From Massilia arenae (GTDB lineage: Bacteria > Pseudomonadota > Gammaproteobacteria > Burkholderiales > Burkholderiaceae_D): 64,000 nucleotides of DNA. Position 1 is the first letter of the stretch; every line of letters starts with the position of its first letter. The notes under the pieces were generated by a model. It did no database searches. It was not told where the DNA came from and saw only the letters and a list, made by a program, of their open reading frames with translations. Below are positions 17,178 through 26,638 of this stretch, one piece after another. Both the position numbers and the translations under genes were made by a program. The stretch covers positions 111,610-175,609 of the forward strand of contig NZ_VPFD01000007.1 in assembly GCF_008014745.1 (NCBI RefSeq), written 5' to 3'.

Positions 17178-18196
17178 CGGGAGGTGAATCCGGCAATTGG
17201 GACTTGCCCGCCCCAGACTTCGGGACCCGACCAGACATCGCCATCGACGTACTCGACGCCGGGCCGGCGATCGTTGGCCAGGAAGATCGGGCCGTCCAGG
17301 TCGACGATGTCGCATTCCTGGCCCAGCACGAAGCTCGGCCCCATGGACAGGCTCGAGCCGCCCATATTGCCGACCATGACACCGAGGCCCAGGCGCCGCG
17401 CTTCCTGCGCCATCAGCAGGCCTTCGGTCAGCCCGCCGCACTTGTCGAGCTTGATGTTGACCACGTCGTAGCGGCCGACGGCGGAGGCGACGTCGCGCAG
17501 CGACAGGATGCTCTCGTCGCCCGCCAGCGGGATCGGCGAGCGCAAGCCTTCCAGCTCGGCCTCGTGCCCGCGCGCCAGCGGCTGTTCGAGCAGGCGCACA
17601 TCCTGGGCCTGCAGGCCGGCGATCAGGGCGTCGAGCTGGCCGGCGACGAAGCCCTGGTTGCCATCGACCCCGAGCCAGGCGTCGGGCCGCGCGGCGCGCA
17701 CCGCCGCCACGCGTTCGAGGTCCAGATCGAGTTCGCCGGTCAGCTTGATCTTGATGGCGTGGGCCTGGGCGTAATCGAGGGCCGTCGTCGCCATCGCTTT
17801 CGGCGTATCGGCGCCGAGCGTGAAGGTGGTGCGCAAGGGCCTGGGCGCCGCCTTGCCGGCCAGCTGCCACACCGGCACGCCGGCGCGCGCCGCTTCCAGT
17901 TCCCACAGCGCGCAGTCGACCGCGTTGCGCGCGCCGCCCGGCGGCAGGATGGCGCGCAGTTCCTCGCGCGTGGGGCCGGCGGCGATGGCGGCGCTGGCGC
18001 CATCGAGCACGGCCAGCATATGGGCCGCATTGTCGCCAAGGTAGTAGACGCCGCAGGCTTCGCCGCGGCCCTGGTGGCGGCCGTCGCCCAGGGTGACGAC
18101 CACCACCCCGAAGGCCTCGAACACATGACCCGAGATGCGGAAGGGTTTGAGGAGCTGCAGCTTTTCGGTCGCGACCGAGATCGTCAGGCGGGCCAT
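17174..18196 (-). CDS. dgcA: Enolase-superfamily dipeptide epimerase / DgcA-like N-acetyl-D-glutamate racemase
   Basis: The 340-residue enzyme shows the muconate-lactonizing/epimerase subgroup motifs in order: K-x-K (AIKIKLTG), Asp in VDGNQGF, Glu in LLEQP, Asp-Glu in GDES, and Lys in NIKLDKCGG. The two lysines act as opposite-face acid/base pairs and the three acids bind Mg2+. Known relatives epimerise L-Ala-D/L-Glu; DgcA racemises N-acetyl-D-glutamate made by the DUF1611 enzyme. Both activities deal with D-Glu. The presence of DUF1611 in the operon favours the latter and the peptide transporter favours the former. It overlaps both neighbours (TGATG before, ATGA after). Confidence 0.83.
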   Translation of the reverse strand: MARLTISVATEKLQLLKPFRISGHVFEAFGVVVVTLGDGRHQGRGEACGVYYLGDNAAHMLAVLDGASAAIAAGPTREELRAILPPGGARNAVDCALWELEAARAGVPVWQLAGKAAPRPLRTTFTLGADTPKAMATTALDYAQAHAIKIKLTGELDLDLERVAAVRAARPDAWLGVDGNQGFVAGQLDALIAGLQAQDVRLLEQPLARGHEAELEGLRSPIPLAGDESILSLRDVASAVGRYDVVNIKLDKCGGLTEGLLMAQEARRLGLGVMVGNMGGSSLSMGPSFVLGQECDIVDLDGPIFLANDRRPGVEYVDGDVWSGPEVWGGQVPIAGFTSR

Positions 18197-20241
18197 CAGT
18201 AGTTCACCGTCATGGAAAGAAGGCCGCCGCGCAGGGCCACGTAGGCCAGCAGCAGCGCGGACAGGAGGTACAGCACGCTCCAGAACTTGCGCAGGCGTCC
18301 CGGTTCTTTAAAGGCCAGTTGCAGGTTGCGCACGCCGGAGACCAGCGCCGCCACGAAGGCGAGCAGGCCGCCGATCTGCAGGAGCCACAGCCACGGGTCG
18401 AGCGGGGAGGTCGCGTTTTCCAGGGTCGACTCGAAGGCCGTCACGACGCCGCCCCAGCCGGCCAGCACCGCCAGGATGGCCAGCGCCGAAAGACGCGTTG
18501 CCAGCGCCGCCTGGCGCGCCGGCTTGGCCAGCGTGTGCTGCAGCTTGTAGCGGCGGCGCACGATCCAGCCGCCCGGCATGGCCAGCACGGCGAACAGCAG
18601 CACCGCGGCGGCGACGCAGGCGGCCGGGATCAGCCAGGCACCGTCCTTGCCGGCCGGGACGCGGTCGAACACCATGAAGGGCGACATGAAATCCATGCTC
18701 CAGCGCACCACCTGGCCGTTTTCGAGTTGGGCCGCGAGGCGGTCTTCACCGTTCTTGTCGCGCCATACGAAGGGCGCGATCTCGACCCATTCGCGCGGGC
18801 GGCCATTCGGTCCGAGCAGGGCCGGCACCACCAGGTTACCTTTGTCGTCGAGCGTGACCTTCACCTGGCCGAGCAGATTGAACACGGCGAAGAAGTTCGA
18901 TTCGGAGCGGCGCGTGCTTTCCCAGGAACCGGTCATCATCTCGGCATGGCGCTTGGCCTCGGCCTCGGGCACGCGGCCGTCGGCAGGGAGGGTTGTGGGG
19001 AAGTAGCGGTCCGAGAAATCCTGGAACACGGCGCTGCGCAGCGTGTTGGACGCACCGGCGCGGCCGCCGCTGTTGACCGACAGGTACAGGCCCACGCCGT
19101 CGTCCATGTACAGGTGCAGCGAGCTGTGGAATCCCTCGGTGTCGCCCAGGTGGGCGATCACGTCGCGGCCGTTGACGTTGGTCTCGAAGAAGCCCAGTTC
19201 CATGCGATTGAGCGGCGGCAGCAGCGTCGACTTGCCGATCCTGTCGAGCGGGCTGTCGTGCATGGTCTTCGCGGTGGCGGCGGACAGGATGCGCTGGCCG
19301 TTGAATTCGCCGCCGGCCAGGTGCGCGATCATGAAGTTGGCCATGTCCTGGCCGCTGGCCGAGAGCGACCCGGCCGGCGCCGAGTTGACGATCTCGAAGC
19401 CGAGCGATGGCTTGCCGGGCTTGCTGTAGCCCTTGGCCATCAGCGGTTCCAATGCGGCCGGCAGGGGCTGGCGGAAGGTGGCGGTGCGCATGTTCAGCGG
19501 CGCGAAGATCTGCTTCTCGACGTAGTCGTTGAACGGCATGCCGGACACGCGCTCGACGATGTAGCCGGCCAGCGAGGTGGCGTAGTTCGAGTAGGCCGGC
19601 GTGGTGCCGGCGTCGAAGATGCGCTCGGGGATGCGCGACTTGAGCAGCTCGCCCAGCGGCCTGGCATTGTTCTTGTCGTAGACGATCAGGTATTTCACCG
19701 ACTCTTCGAAACCGGCCGTATGGGTCATGATCTCGCGCATCGTCACCGGCTTGCCGGCGCGCTCGGGGATCTTGAAGTCGAGGTAGGTGTTGACGTCGGC
19801 GTCGAGGTCGATCTTGCCCTGCTCGACCATCTGCATGACGGCGGTCCAGGTCACCAGCTTCGAGACCGAGCCGGGACGGAACAGGGTACGTTCGCCATCG
19901 ACCGGCGTGCGCTTGTCGACGTCGGCATAGCCGAAGCCACGCGCGCTCAGGACCTGGCCGTCCTTGACGACGACGATCACCGCGCCCGGGATGTCGCTGG
20001 TGTTGAGGGCGAACGGCATATAGCCGTCGAGCCAGGCATCGAGGTCGGTCTTGTCGAGGGTGCGTCCGCTGGCGGCAGCGGGGGCTTGGACGGCCGTCTG
20101 CGGTGTGGCGGAAGGAGTCTTGGCGACCGGACCCGGCGTAATCGGCGGCGGCGGCAAGGTGGGTATTTGCGTGGCCTGCTGGGCAAGTGCGCCCGCGTTC
20201 CAGCACAGCATGCCAAGCAGCAGAATCTTCAGAAATCTCAT
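18196..20241 (-). CDS. Serine hydrolase (beta-lactamase family) with C-terminal membrane domain
   Basis: The 681-residue protein is first in the operon. It has a signal peptide (to about residue 20) and a Pro/Thr/Ala-rich linker at 24-55. A penicillin-recognising domain follows with Ser125-V-S-Lys128, Y217-S-N219 and a later HLGDTEG block. The last 160 residues hold about four hydrophobic helices, so the catalytic domain is tethered to the inner membrane facing the periplasm. Its stop and the epimerase start share one base (TGATG). A role in trimming D-amino-acid peptides, or as an esterase, is inferred from context. A resistance role is unlikely. Confidence 0.83.
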   Translation of the reverse strand: MRFLKILLLGMLCWNAGALAQQATQIPTLPPPPITPGPVAKTPSATPQTAVQAPAAASGRTLDKTDLDAWLDGYMPFALNTSDIPGAVIVVVKDGQVLSARGFGYADVDKRTPVDGERTLFRPGSVSKLVTWTAVMQMVEQGKIDLDADVNTYLDFKIPERAGKPVTMREIMTHTAGFEESVKYLIVYDKNNARPLGELLKSRIPERIFDAGTTPAYSNYATSLAGYIVERVSGMPFNDYVEKQIFAPLNMRTATFRQPLPAALEPLMAKGYSKPGKPSLGFEIVNSAPAGSLSASGQDMANFMIAHLAGGEFNGQRILSAATAKTMHDSPLDRIGKSTLLPPLNRMELGFFETNVNGRDVIAHLGDTEGFHSSLHLYMDDGVGLYLSVNSGGRAGASNTLRSAVFQDFSDRYFPTTLPADGRVPEAEAKRHAEMMTGSWESTRRSESNFFAVFNLLGQVKVTLDDKGNLVVPALLGPNGRPREWVEIAPFVWRDKNGEDRLAAQLENGQVVRWSMDFMSPFMVFDRVPAGKDGAWLIPAACVAAAVLLFAVLAMPGGWIVRRRYKLQHTLAKPARQAALATRLSALAILAVLAGWGGVVTAFESTLENATSPLDPWLWLLQIGGLLAFVAALVSGVRNLQLAFKEPGRLRKFWSVLYLLSALLLAYVALRGGLLSMTVNY

Positions 20242-20325
20242 CGAGTCTCCCTTCTCCCTGTTCGTTCGGTTGATTTGCGATCCACCGGGCCAGCCTATAA
20301 AATAAAGCTTGATCCGAGTTATTTT

Positions 20326-20359
20326 TCTCTGATTGGAGAAATATCTTCCTAATCAGAGA
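20326..20359. promoter_or_regulatory. 34-bp dyad between the D-Glu-peptide operon and its divergent regulator
   Basis: TCTCTGATT (20326-20334) and AATCAGAGA (20351-20359) are exact reverse complements around a 16-bp, itself partly symmetric, centre (GGAGAAATATCTTCCT). The dyad lies centrally in the 146-bp region between the operon start and the XRE-cupin gene. One regulator could therefore control both directions. The site is seen directly; the ligand and sense of control are inference. Confidence 0.6.
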
Positions 20360-20387
20360 CTGTGTCAACATATAAAAAAATTGGTTT

Positions 20388-21047
20388 ATGACATCTGAAT
20401 CCCCAACACTCGGTGCATTGATTCGCAGCCTGCGCAGCCACCAGGGCTGGACGCTGAAGGAAATGAGCGTGAAAAGCGGCATCCCGGTGTCCACCTTGTC
20501 GAAGGTGGAACACGGCCAGCTGACGCTGACTTATGACAAGCTGTATCAGCTCAGCCAGAAGCTCGGCATGCGCATGTCGGAACTGTTCGCGGAGGAACCC
20601 GAGGCCGAGCCGCCCGTCACCGCGCGCCGCAGCCTGGGCGACCTGCAATCGGCGGTGCGGGTCGAGACGCCGAACTACGACTACAACTACCTGTGCGCGG
20701 AGCTAAGGCGCAAGCTGATGATCCCGGTGATCACGCGCCTGCGCGCGAAGACACTCGATGAATTCGGCAGCCTGGTGCATCACTCGGGCGAGGAGTTCTC
20801 GTATGTGATGAAGGGAACGGTGGTGCTGCACACCGAGTTCTACGACCCGGTGGTGCTCAAGGAGGGGCAATCGATCTATTTCGATTCGAGCATGGGGCAT
20901 GCCTATCTGGTGGCGGAAGGCTGCGATGAGGTGGAGATGCTGACGGTGATGACCAACTCAGAGGAGGGGGCGGATCAGGCGATGATTCATGCAGGGCATA
21001 CGCATACACTGCCTGCACCGAAGGAGTCGAAGGCCGGCGGCACCTGA
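20388..21047 (+). CDS. XRE-cupin transcriptional regulator of the adjacent operon
   Basis: The 219-residue protein has an N-terminal XRE helix-turn-helix at about residues 9-65 (WTLKEMSVKSGIPVSTLSKVEHG region). A C-terminal cupin barrel at about 110-185 contains HHSGEEFSYVMKGTV and the second cupin motif GHAYL. XRE-cupin regulators generally sense a small catabolite and control the neighbouring uptake/catabolic operon; several handle amino-acid-derived ligands. It is divergent from the seven-gene operon with a 34-bp dyad between them. No clear Shine-Dalgarno precedes the ATG, so the start is slightly uncertain. Confidence 0.85.
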   Translation: MTSESPTLGALIRSLRSHQGWTLKEMSVKSGIPVSTLSKVEHGQLTLTYDKLYQLSQKLGMRMSELFAEEPEAEPPVTARRSLGDLQSAVRVETPNYDYNYLCAELRRKLMIPVITRLRAKTLDEFGSLVHHSGEEFSYVMKGTVVLHTEFYDPVVLKEGQSIYFDSSMGHAYLVAEGCDEVEMLTVMTNSEEGADQAMIHAGHTHTLPAPKESKAGGT

Positions 21048-21069
21048 ACCGCGCCGGAATCGACCGTAG

Positions 21070-21092
21070 CCTGGGCGGCGTTGCCGCCCAGG
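21070..21092. terminator. Strong hairpin between convergent genes
   Basis: CCTGGGCGGC-GTT-GCCGCCCAGG forms a perfect 10-bp GC-rich stem with a 3-nt loop. It lies 22 bp after the XRE-cupin stop and 8 bp before the stop of the convergent gene. There is no T-run on either side, so it may act as a weak bidirectional terminator or a 3'-end stabiliser. Confidence 0.55.
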
Positions 21093-21100
21093 CGGTCAGT

Positions 21101-21721
21101 TCACGCCGGGGGTGTGTGACGGGTCTCCAGGCCGGTTACCAGCTTTAACCGTTCCTGCTGCTCGGCGCTTACGCAGGCGACCAGGCAGTCCTGTCCCTGC
21201 AGGTCGAACCAGATGTAGCGGCGCTGCGACCCGGTTTGCGCAAGCAGCAGCTCAAAGCGTGAAAACACGTTGGGATCGACCCAGTCATCCTCGACTGCGA
21301 GGTCCCACCGGACCTCCTTGCCGTCGATCCGGAACGAGAGCCATGCGACACCCTCCTCGATGTCTACATGGTCGCGCACGTCGGTGAGCACCAGGGCGCC
21401 CTTCGACAAGGCTGTGAATCGCCTGGCGATGTCGATATAGTCGCCATGGCTGACGATGCATTCGGTGTCGAAGTGCCAGACATCGTGACTGAGGGGGATG
21501 TCTGGCCCATCGGCGTCCTCGGACAAACTGCCGCCTCCCAGTTCAAGCAGCAAGGCCATGTAGGGTTCATGGCGCAGGTGGTTGCCGGCGCAGCGTCGCA
21601 AGACCAGTTCTTCGCACGCAGCATCCAGCGGTGCGATGCCGCTGTCGGCCAGGGAGGCAAGTTGCTGCGCCAGCGGTGGCCGCGGCCGGCCGAACAGGGA
21701 CTTCTTCAGGAACTTCAGCAT
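21101..21721 (-). CDS. Hypothetical protein, 206 residues
   Basis: I do not recognise this protein. It begins with a basic segment (MLKFLKKSLFGRPRPP) without a convincing signal peptide or membrane helix. The rest is acidic and soluble, with many Asp and Glu residues and conserved-looking aromatic blocks (HDVWHFDTECIVSHGDY, RRYIWFDLQGQDC). It reads like a cytoplasmic protein, possibly related to immunity-like or SMI1-like folds, but no motif is firm. It is a single gene between the D-Glu-peptide regulator and the MacAB-like cluster. Confidence 0.65.
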   Translation of the reverse strand: MLKFLKKSLFGRPRPPLAQQLASLADSGIAPLDAACEELVLRRCAGNHLRHEPYMALLLELGGGSLSEDADGPDIPLSHDVWHFDTECIVSHGDYIDIARRFTALSKGALVLTDVRDHVDIEEGVAWLSFRIDGKEVRWDLAVEDDWVDPNVFSRFELLLAQTGSQRRYIWFDLQGQDCLVACVSAEQQERLKLVTGLETRHTPPA

Positions 21722-21760
21722 TGCTTGTTCTCCTCGAGAGCTTGGTTCGTAGCGGCCTAT

Positions 21761-22986
21761 TTATTCATAACGCAGGCAATCCACCGGCAGCAGCCTTGAC
21801 GCCCGCCGCGCCGGATAAAAGCCGAAGAATACCCCCACCGCCGTCGAGAACCCGCACGCCACCAGGATGCCCGACATGGTGAGATACACCTCGAAGTCGC
21901 CGCCGCCGAACTTCGTGATCAGCGCCGCGCCGCCCGCCGCGATCGCGATCCCGACCAGTCCACCGGCCAGGCAGATCACCACCGCCTCGGCCAGGAACTG
22001 CAGCAGCACGGCATTCGGCCGGGCCCCGATCGCCATGCGGATGCCGATCTCGCGCGTGCGCTCGGTCACCGACACCAGCATGATGTTCATGATCCCGATC
22101 CCGCCCACCAGCAGGGAGATCGCGCCGATCAGGCCGAGCAGCAGCGCGAGACCCGTGGTGATCTTGTTGGCCGTCTCGGCGATCGTGTTCAGGTTCTGCA
22201 CCCTGAAGTCGTCCGGATCGTCGACCCGGATCCGGTGGCGGTCGCGCATCACTTCCTTGATGTCCTCGATGGCGTCGACCATCGAGCCGTCAGGCCGGCC
22301 CTGGGCATTGATGTAGTGGACGTTCTGCGGGAACGGCGACTTGACCAGGTGGGCGCTGGCCGCCGTGATCGGCACCACGATCTGTTCCGCCAGGTCGGTG
22401 CCGTCGGGCTGCCGGCCTTCGCCGGCCAGCACGCCGATCACCTGGAACGACACGTTCTCGATGCGCAGGTAGCGCCCGAGCGGGTCGGCGCGGTAGAAGA
22501 ACTGGTCGGCCACCTTCTGGCCGATCACCGCCAGCCGCGCGCTGGCCCGCACGTCGGCCTCGCCGAACAGCGTGCCCTGGTCGACCCGCCAGTTGCGGAT
22601 CGTGAACATGTCCGGGGTCACGCCGAGCACGGTGCTGCTCAGGTTCTCGTTGCCGGCGCTGACCTTGAAGTTGCCCTGCAGCGCGGGTGCGGCCCCGGTC
22701 AGGCTGGGCAGGGCGTTCAGCGCCTCGGCATCGCCCTGGGTCAGCACCGCCACCTTGCCTTCTCGCGCGCGTTGCGCCGCCGTGCGGTCGCCGCCCGGCA
22801 TGATGTAGACCATATTCGTGCCCAGCATCTGCAGCTGCTTGCCGATGAAGCGCTGCATGCTGTCGCCCAGCGCCAGCAGCAGCACCACCGAGGCGATGCC
22901 GATCACGATGCCGAGCATGGTCAGCGCCGTGCGCAGGCGGTTGGCGGCCATCGAGCGGAACGACTCGATCAGGATCTGGATCGGAT

Positions 22987-22990
<4 letters not shown>
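21761..22990 (-). CDS. MacB-like ABC transporter permease
   Basis: The 409-residue protein has the FtsX/MacB permease layout. One N-terminal helix (about 18-42) is followed by a large periplasmic MacB_PCD domain (to about 270) and three helices at the C-terminus. The NIMLVSVTERTREIGIRMAIGA signature and the ending PARRASRLLPVDCLRYE are typical. It works with the separate ATPase encoded immediately upstream (ATGA overlap) and a periplasmic adaptor to export substrates such as peptides or macrolides through an outer-membrane channel. No TolC-like gene is adjacent. Confidence 0.9.
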
Positions 22991-23720
<730 letters not shown>

Positions 23721-23724
<4 letters not shown>

Positions 23725-24953
23725 TGATTCTCCGGCTGGGCCAGCGCACGCGTCACCACGCGGTCGCCCGGCTTCAGGTCGCCCGACAGTACCTCTGTGT
23801 AGCGGAAGTTGGACAGGCCGGCGCGGATATCCACTGGCTGCGGCTGGTTCATCGCGTCAAGTTTATAAATCTTGAACATGCGCGCGGTCTCGCTTTCGCT
23901 GCGGAAGGCGACGTCGTCGATGGCCGCGGCCGGAGCTGGCGCCGGCCTGGCGGCGACCTGCTTGATTTCCTTGCCCGCACCCTTGTTCTTTTCTTCTTCG
24001 CGCTTCTTCTCGGCCGCCTGCTCTTCTTCGGACAGACGGAAGCGCAGCGCCGTGGTCGGGATGCGCAGCACGTCGGGGCGGTTCGCCACCACCAGGCGCA
24101 CCTGGGCCGTCATGCCGGGCTTGAGCAGCTCGTCGGTGTTGTCGACGTCGAGCACGACGTTATAGGTGACGACGTTCTGCACCACGTTCGGCGCCAGGCG
24201 GAACTGGCGCATGGTGGCGTTGAATTCGCGGTCGGGATAGGCGTCGACCACGAAGCGCGCCGGCAAGCCATCCTTGAGCAGGCCGACGTCGGCTTCCGAC
24301 ACGCTGGTATCGATCTGCATCTTGGTCAGGTCGTTCGCGATCTGGAACAGGTTCGGCGTGTTGAACGACGCCGCCACGGTCTGGCCCAGGTCGATGGTGC
24401 GCTTGATCACCACGCCGTCGATCGGCGAGCGGATCACGCTGTTGTTGAGGTCTGCCCGCGCGCGCTCGAACTGGGCTTGTGCCAGCTTGAGGTTGGCGGC
24501 GGCGACGTCCATCTCGCGCCGCGACTGGTCGAGCGCCAGGCTGGAGACGAAGTTCTGCGCCACCAGCTGCTCGTTACGCTTGTAGGTGGCCTGGGCCAGC
24601 TGCAGGTTGGCGCGCGCCGAGGCGATGCTGGCGTCGGCCTGCGCCACCTGGGCATTGAAGATGGTCGGCTCGAGCTTGAGCAGCACCTGGCCCTTTTTCA
24701 CGCGGTCGTTGAAGTCGGCGTGCAGCTCGGCCACGGTGCCCGAGACCTGCGAACCGACGTTGATCAGGGCTACCGGATTGATGGTGCCGGTGGCGGTCAC
24801 GGTCTGGTTGATGGCGCCGCGGTCGACCGCCGTGCTGCGGTACTTCGACGGCGGAACGACGTTGTCCTTGGGCTTGAGCAGCACCGCGGCCGTCGCGACG
24901 GCGACGAGGATGGCGGTGGCGATGACGATGCGTTTCTTGGTAAAGATTTTCAT
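23721..24953 (-). CDS. MacA-like periplasmic adaptor (HlyD/RND-type membrane fusion protein)
   Basis: The 410-residue protein starts at MKIFTKKR, followed by a membrane anchor at about residues 8-27. Then come a biotinyl-lipoyl half (VGSQVSGTVAELH), a coiled-coil hairpin at about 90-165, the returning lipoyl half (VIRSPIDGVVIKR), and beta-barrel and membrane-proximal domains. A Lys/Glu-rich insert (EEQAAEKKREEEKNKG) at about 310-330 is unusual. It bridges the MacB-like pump to an outer-membrane channel. The upstream in-frame ATG at 24986 is disfavoured because it would precede the anchor with an uncharged segment. Confidence 0.88.
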
Positions 24954-25052
24954 TGGTTCCAGGCAAACGAACGGCAAATAAAGCATCGAGTGTGATGCCT
25001 TGGTAAAAGATTAGCAAATGCAGATTGCATGATCGTGGCATGAGGTAAAAAA

Positions 25053-25081
25053 CTTAGGTCCCCGCCTTCGCGGGGATGACG
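25053..25081 (+). repeat. Single REP palindrome
   Basis: CTTAGGTCCCCGCCTTCGCGGGGATGACG-type sequence, with core TCCCCGCCTTCGCGGGGA, lies between the adaptor gene and rpiA. It is a lone copy of the same family as the element at 1514-1542. Confidence 0.8.
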
Positions 25082-25133
25082 TGTTGTGTAATCCGCTAAA
25101 ATGGCGTATTCCCTTTCCTCTATCAACCGCATC

Positions 25134-25811
25134 ATGACTCAAGACGAACTGAAACAAGCAGTGGCGCGCGCCGCCATCGATTACGTTGTCGACGGTGAAA
25201 TCATCGGCGTCGGCACCGGCTCGACCGCCAACTTCTTCATCGACGAACTGGCCAAGATCAAGGACCGCATCAAGGGCACCGTGGCCTCGTCCGAAGCCAC
25301 CGCCGCCCGCCTGCGCGGCCACGGCATCCCGGTGTTCGACCTGAACGAAGTCGAGTCGATGGCCGTCTACATCGACGGCGCCGACGAGATCGACGCGCAG
25401 GGCGCGATGATCAAGGGCGGCGGCGCGGCGCTCACGCGCGAGAAGATCGTGGCCTCGGTGTCGAAGAAGTTCGTCTGCATCGCCGACGGCTCGAAGCTTG
25501 TCGACACGCTGGGTAAATTCCCGCTGCCGGTCGAAGTGATCCCGATGGCGCGCGCCGTCGTGATGCGCAAGCTGGCGGCGCTCGGCGGCCAGCCGAAGCT
25601 GCGCCTCAAGGCCGGCACCGACCAGCCTTTCATCACCGACAACGGCGGTGAGCTGATCGACGTGGCAGGCCTGTCGATCACCGATCCGGTAGCGCTGGAA
25701 GAACAGATCAACCAGATCACCGGCGTGATCGCCGTGGGCCTGTTCGCCAAGGCCGGCGCCAACGTCTGCCTGCTCGGCACGGCCGAAGGCGTCAAGACCC
25801 TGTCGCTCTGA
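25134..25811 (+). CDS. rpiA: Ribose-5-phosphate isomerase A
   Basis: The 225-residue enzyme interconverts ribose 5-phosphate and ribulose 5-phosphate in the non-oxidative pentose phosphate pathway. RpiA motifs are clear: [15 protein letters not shown] (phosphate/substrate loop), the catalytic-acid region [21 protein letters not shown] and [11 protein letters not shown]. Length is typical. The start MTQDELKQ is chosen over an upstream in-frame ATG at 25101 because family members begin at this point. A small lipoprotein gene follows after 14 bp. Confidence 0.95.
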   Translation: MTQDELKQAVARAAIDYVVDGEIIGVGTGSTANFFIDELAKIKDRIKGTVASSEATAARLRGHGIPVFDLNEVESMAVYIDGADEIDAQGAMIKGGGAALTREKIVASVSKKFVCIADGSKLVDTLGKFPLPVEVIPMARAVVMRKLAALGGQPKLRLKAGTDQPFITDNGGELIDVAGLSITDPVALEEQINQITGVIAVGLFAKAGANVCLLGTAEGVKTLSL

Positions 25812-25825
25812 TCGGGAGGCCGGCC

Positions 25826-26137
25826 ATGAAATACGCGCTGGTACCGCTGCTTGCGGCCGTCCTGCTGGGCGGGTGTTCGGTGGTTGGCAGTGGGGTGGAT
25901 TTGTCGGAGTCGACGGTGGTCGCATCGCCCGACGTGGTCGAGATCCAGCGCGTGCCGTTCAAGGTTGGCGTGTCGTCGACCACGGTCGAGCAGCTGGCCA
26001 AGGCGCAGGCCTGCGCCAGCGAGCAGGGCGCCAGCCTGATCACGGAGCCGGGGCCGATCGAGGTCTACCGAATGCAGTGCCAGGATGGCAAGGTATTCAT
26101 GGCGCGCTGCGAATTGCGGCAGTGTCGCAAGATGTAA
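25826..26137 (+). CDS. Small lipoprotein, unknown function
   Basis: The 103-residue protein has a short signal with lipobox LLGGC (Cys17). The mature part contains four further cysteines, two of them near the C-terminus (CELRQCRKM), suggesting disulfide bonds in the periplasm. It follows rpiA by 14 bp and may be co-transcribed. An AGGC-GG ribosome-site region precedes the ATG. I do not recognise the family. Short conserved-looking blocks are RVPFKVGVSSTTVEQLAKAQ and EVYRMQCQDGKVFMARC. Confidence 0.75.
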   Translation: MKYALVPLLAAVLLGGCSVVGSGVDLSESTVVASPDVVEIQRVPFKVGVSSTTVEQLAKAQACASEQGASLITEPGPIEVYRMQCQDGKVFMARCELRQCRKM

Positions 26138-26174
26138 ATCCGCGGCCCAAAAACGTCAACCCGCGGCCCAAAAG

Positions 26175-26277
26175 CGTCATTCCCGCGAAGGCGGGAATCC
26201 AAGTGTGCCAGCGTGCCACTACGATTGAATCAAGTGGTCTGCGGATGACTTGGATTCCCGCCTTCGCGGGAATGACG
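26175..26277. repeat. REPIN-like inverted pair of REP elements
   Basis: Two 29-bp REP copies (26175-26203 and 26249-26277) are exact reverse complements, separated by 45 bp, and could form a long hairpin. Just before the first copy, a 20-bp unit of the CCGCGGCCCAAAA.CGTCA type is present twice in tandem (about 26142-26180), and a degenerate half follows the second copy. The pair lies between the convergent lipoprotein and yggX genes, where it may also terminate transcription. Confidence 0.85.
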
Positions 26278-26325
26278 TTTATAGGCTGCGGGAATGACGT
26301 GTTTGCTGCAGTGGTGCTGGACTGA

Positions 26326-26598
26326 TTACGCCGGTGGCGGCACGTAACCCATCGCCTGATCGGCGCCTTCACCGAAGAAATGCTTCTCCATCTGCGTCGC
26401 CAGGTATTTGCGCGCGCGGTCGTCGGCCAGGTTCAGGCGGTTTTCGTTGATCAGCATCGTTTGATGCTTGAGCCATCCCTGCCATGCCTCTTTCGAGACC
26501 GACATGTACAGCTTCTTGCCCATCTCGCCTGGGACCGGCGGGAAGTCCAGGCCTTCGGCTTCCTTGTTCAGTTTGATGCAGTGGATGGTGCGGGCCAT
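26326..26598 (-). CDS. yggX: Fe(2+)-trafficking / oxidative damage protection protein YggX
   Basis: The 90-residue protein matches the YggX family in length and motifs: the N-terminal IHCIKL segment with its single reactive cysteine (Cys7), the PGxxGKKLYxxVSKEAW stretch, and the central [16 protein letters not shown] block. YggX protects iron-sulfur clusters and limits labile iron. A CAGGAG ribosome site precedes the ATG. It lies downstream of argA by 40 bp in the same direction, a common betaproteobacterial pairing. Confidence 0.95.
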   Translation of the reverse strand: MARTIHCIKLNKEAEGLDFPPVPGEMGKKLYMSVSKEAWQGWLKHQTMLINENRLNLADDRARKYLATQMEKHFFGEGADQAMGYVPPPA

Positions 26599-26638
26599 TG
26601 TGTACTCCTGTTGTGCGTTTTGTCGGGTAAGACCGCTA

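Noticed and set aside
14458..17471. Long plus-strand frames opposite the TonB receptor and POT transporter
   Set aside because: Shadow frames of high-GC coding sequence; low-complexity Arg/Gln/Ala composition and no recognisable domain.
26175..26277. CRISPR-like repeat pair
   Set aside because: Only two copies in inverted orientation with no spacer series; it fits a REPIN instead.
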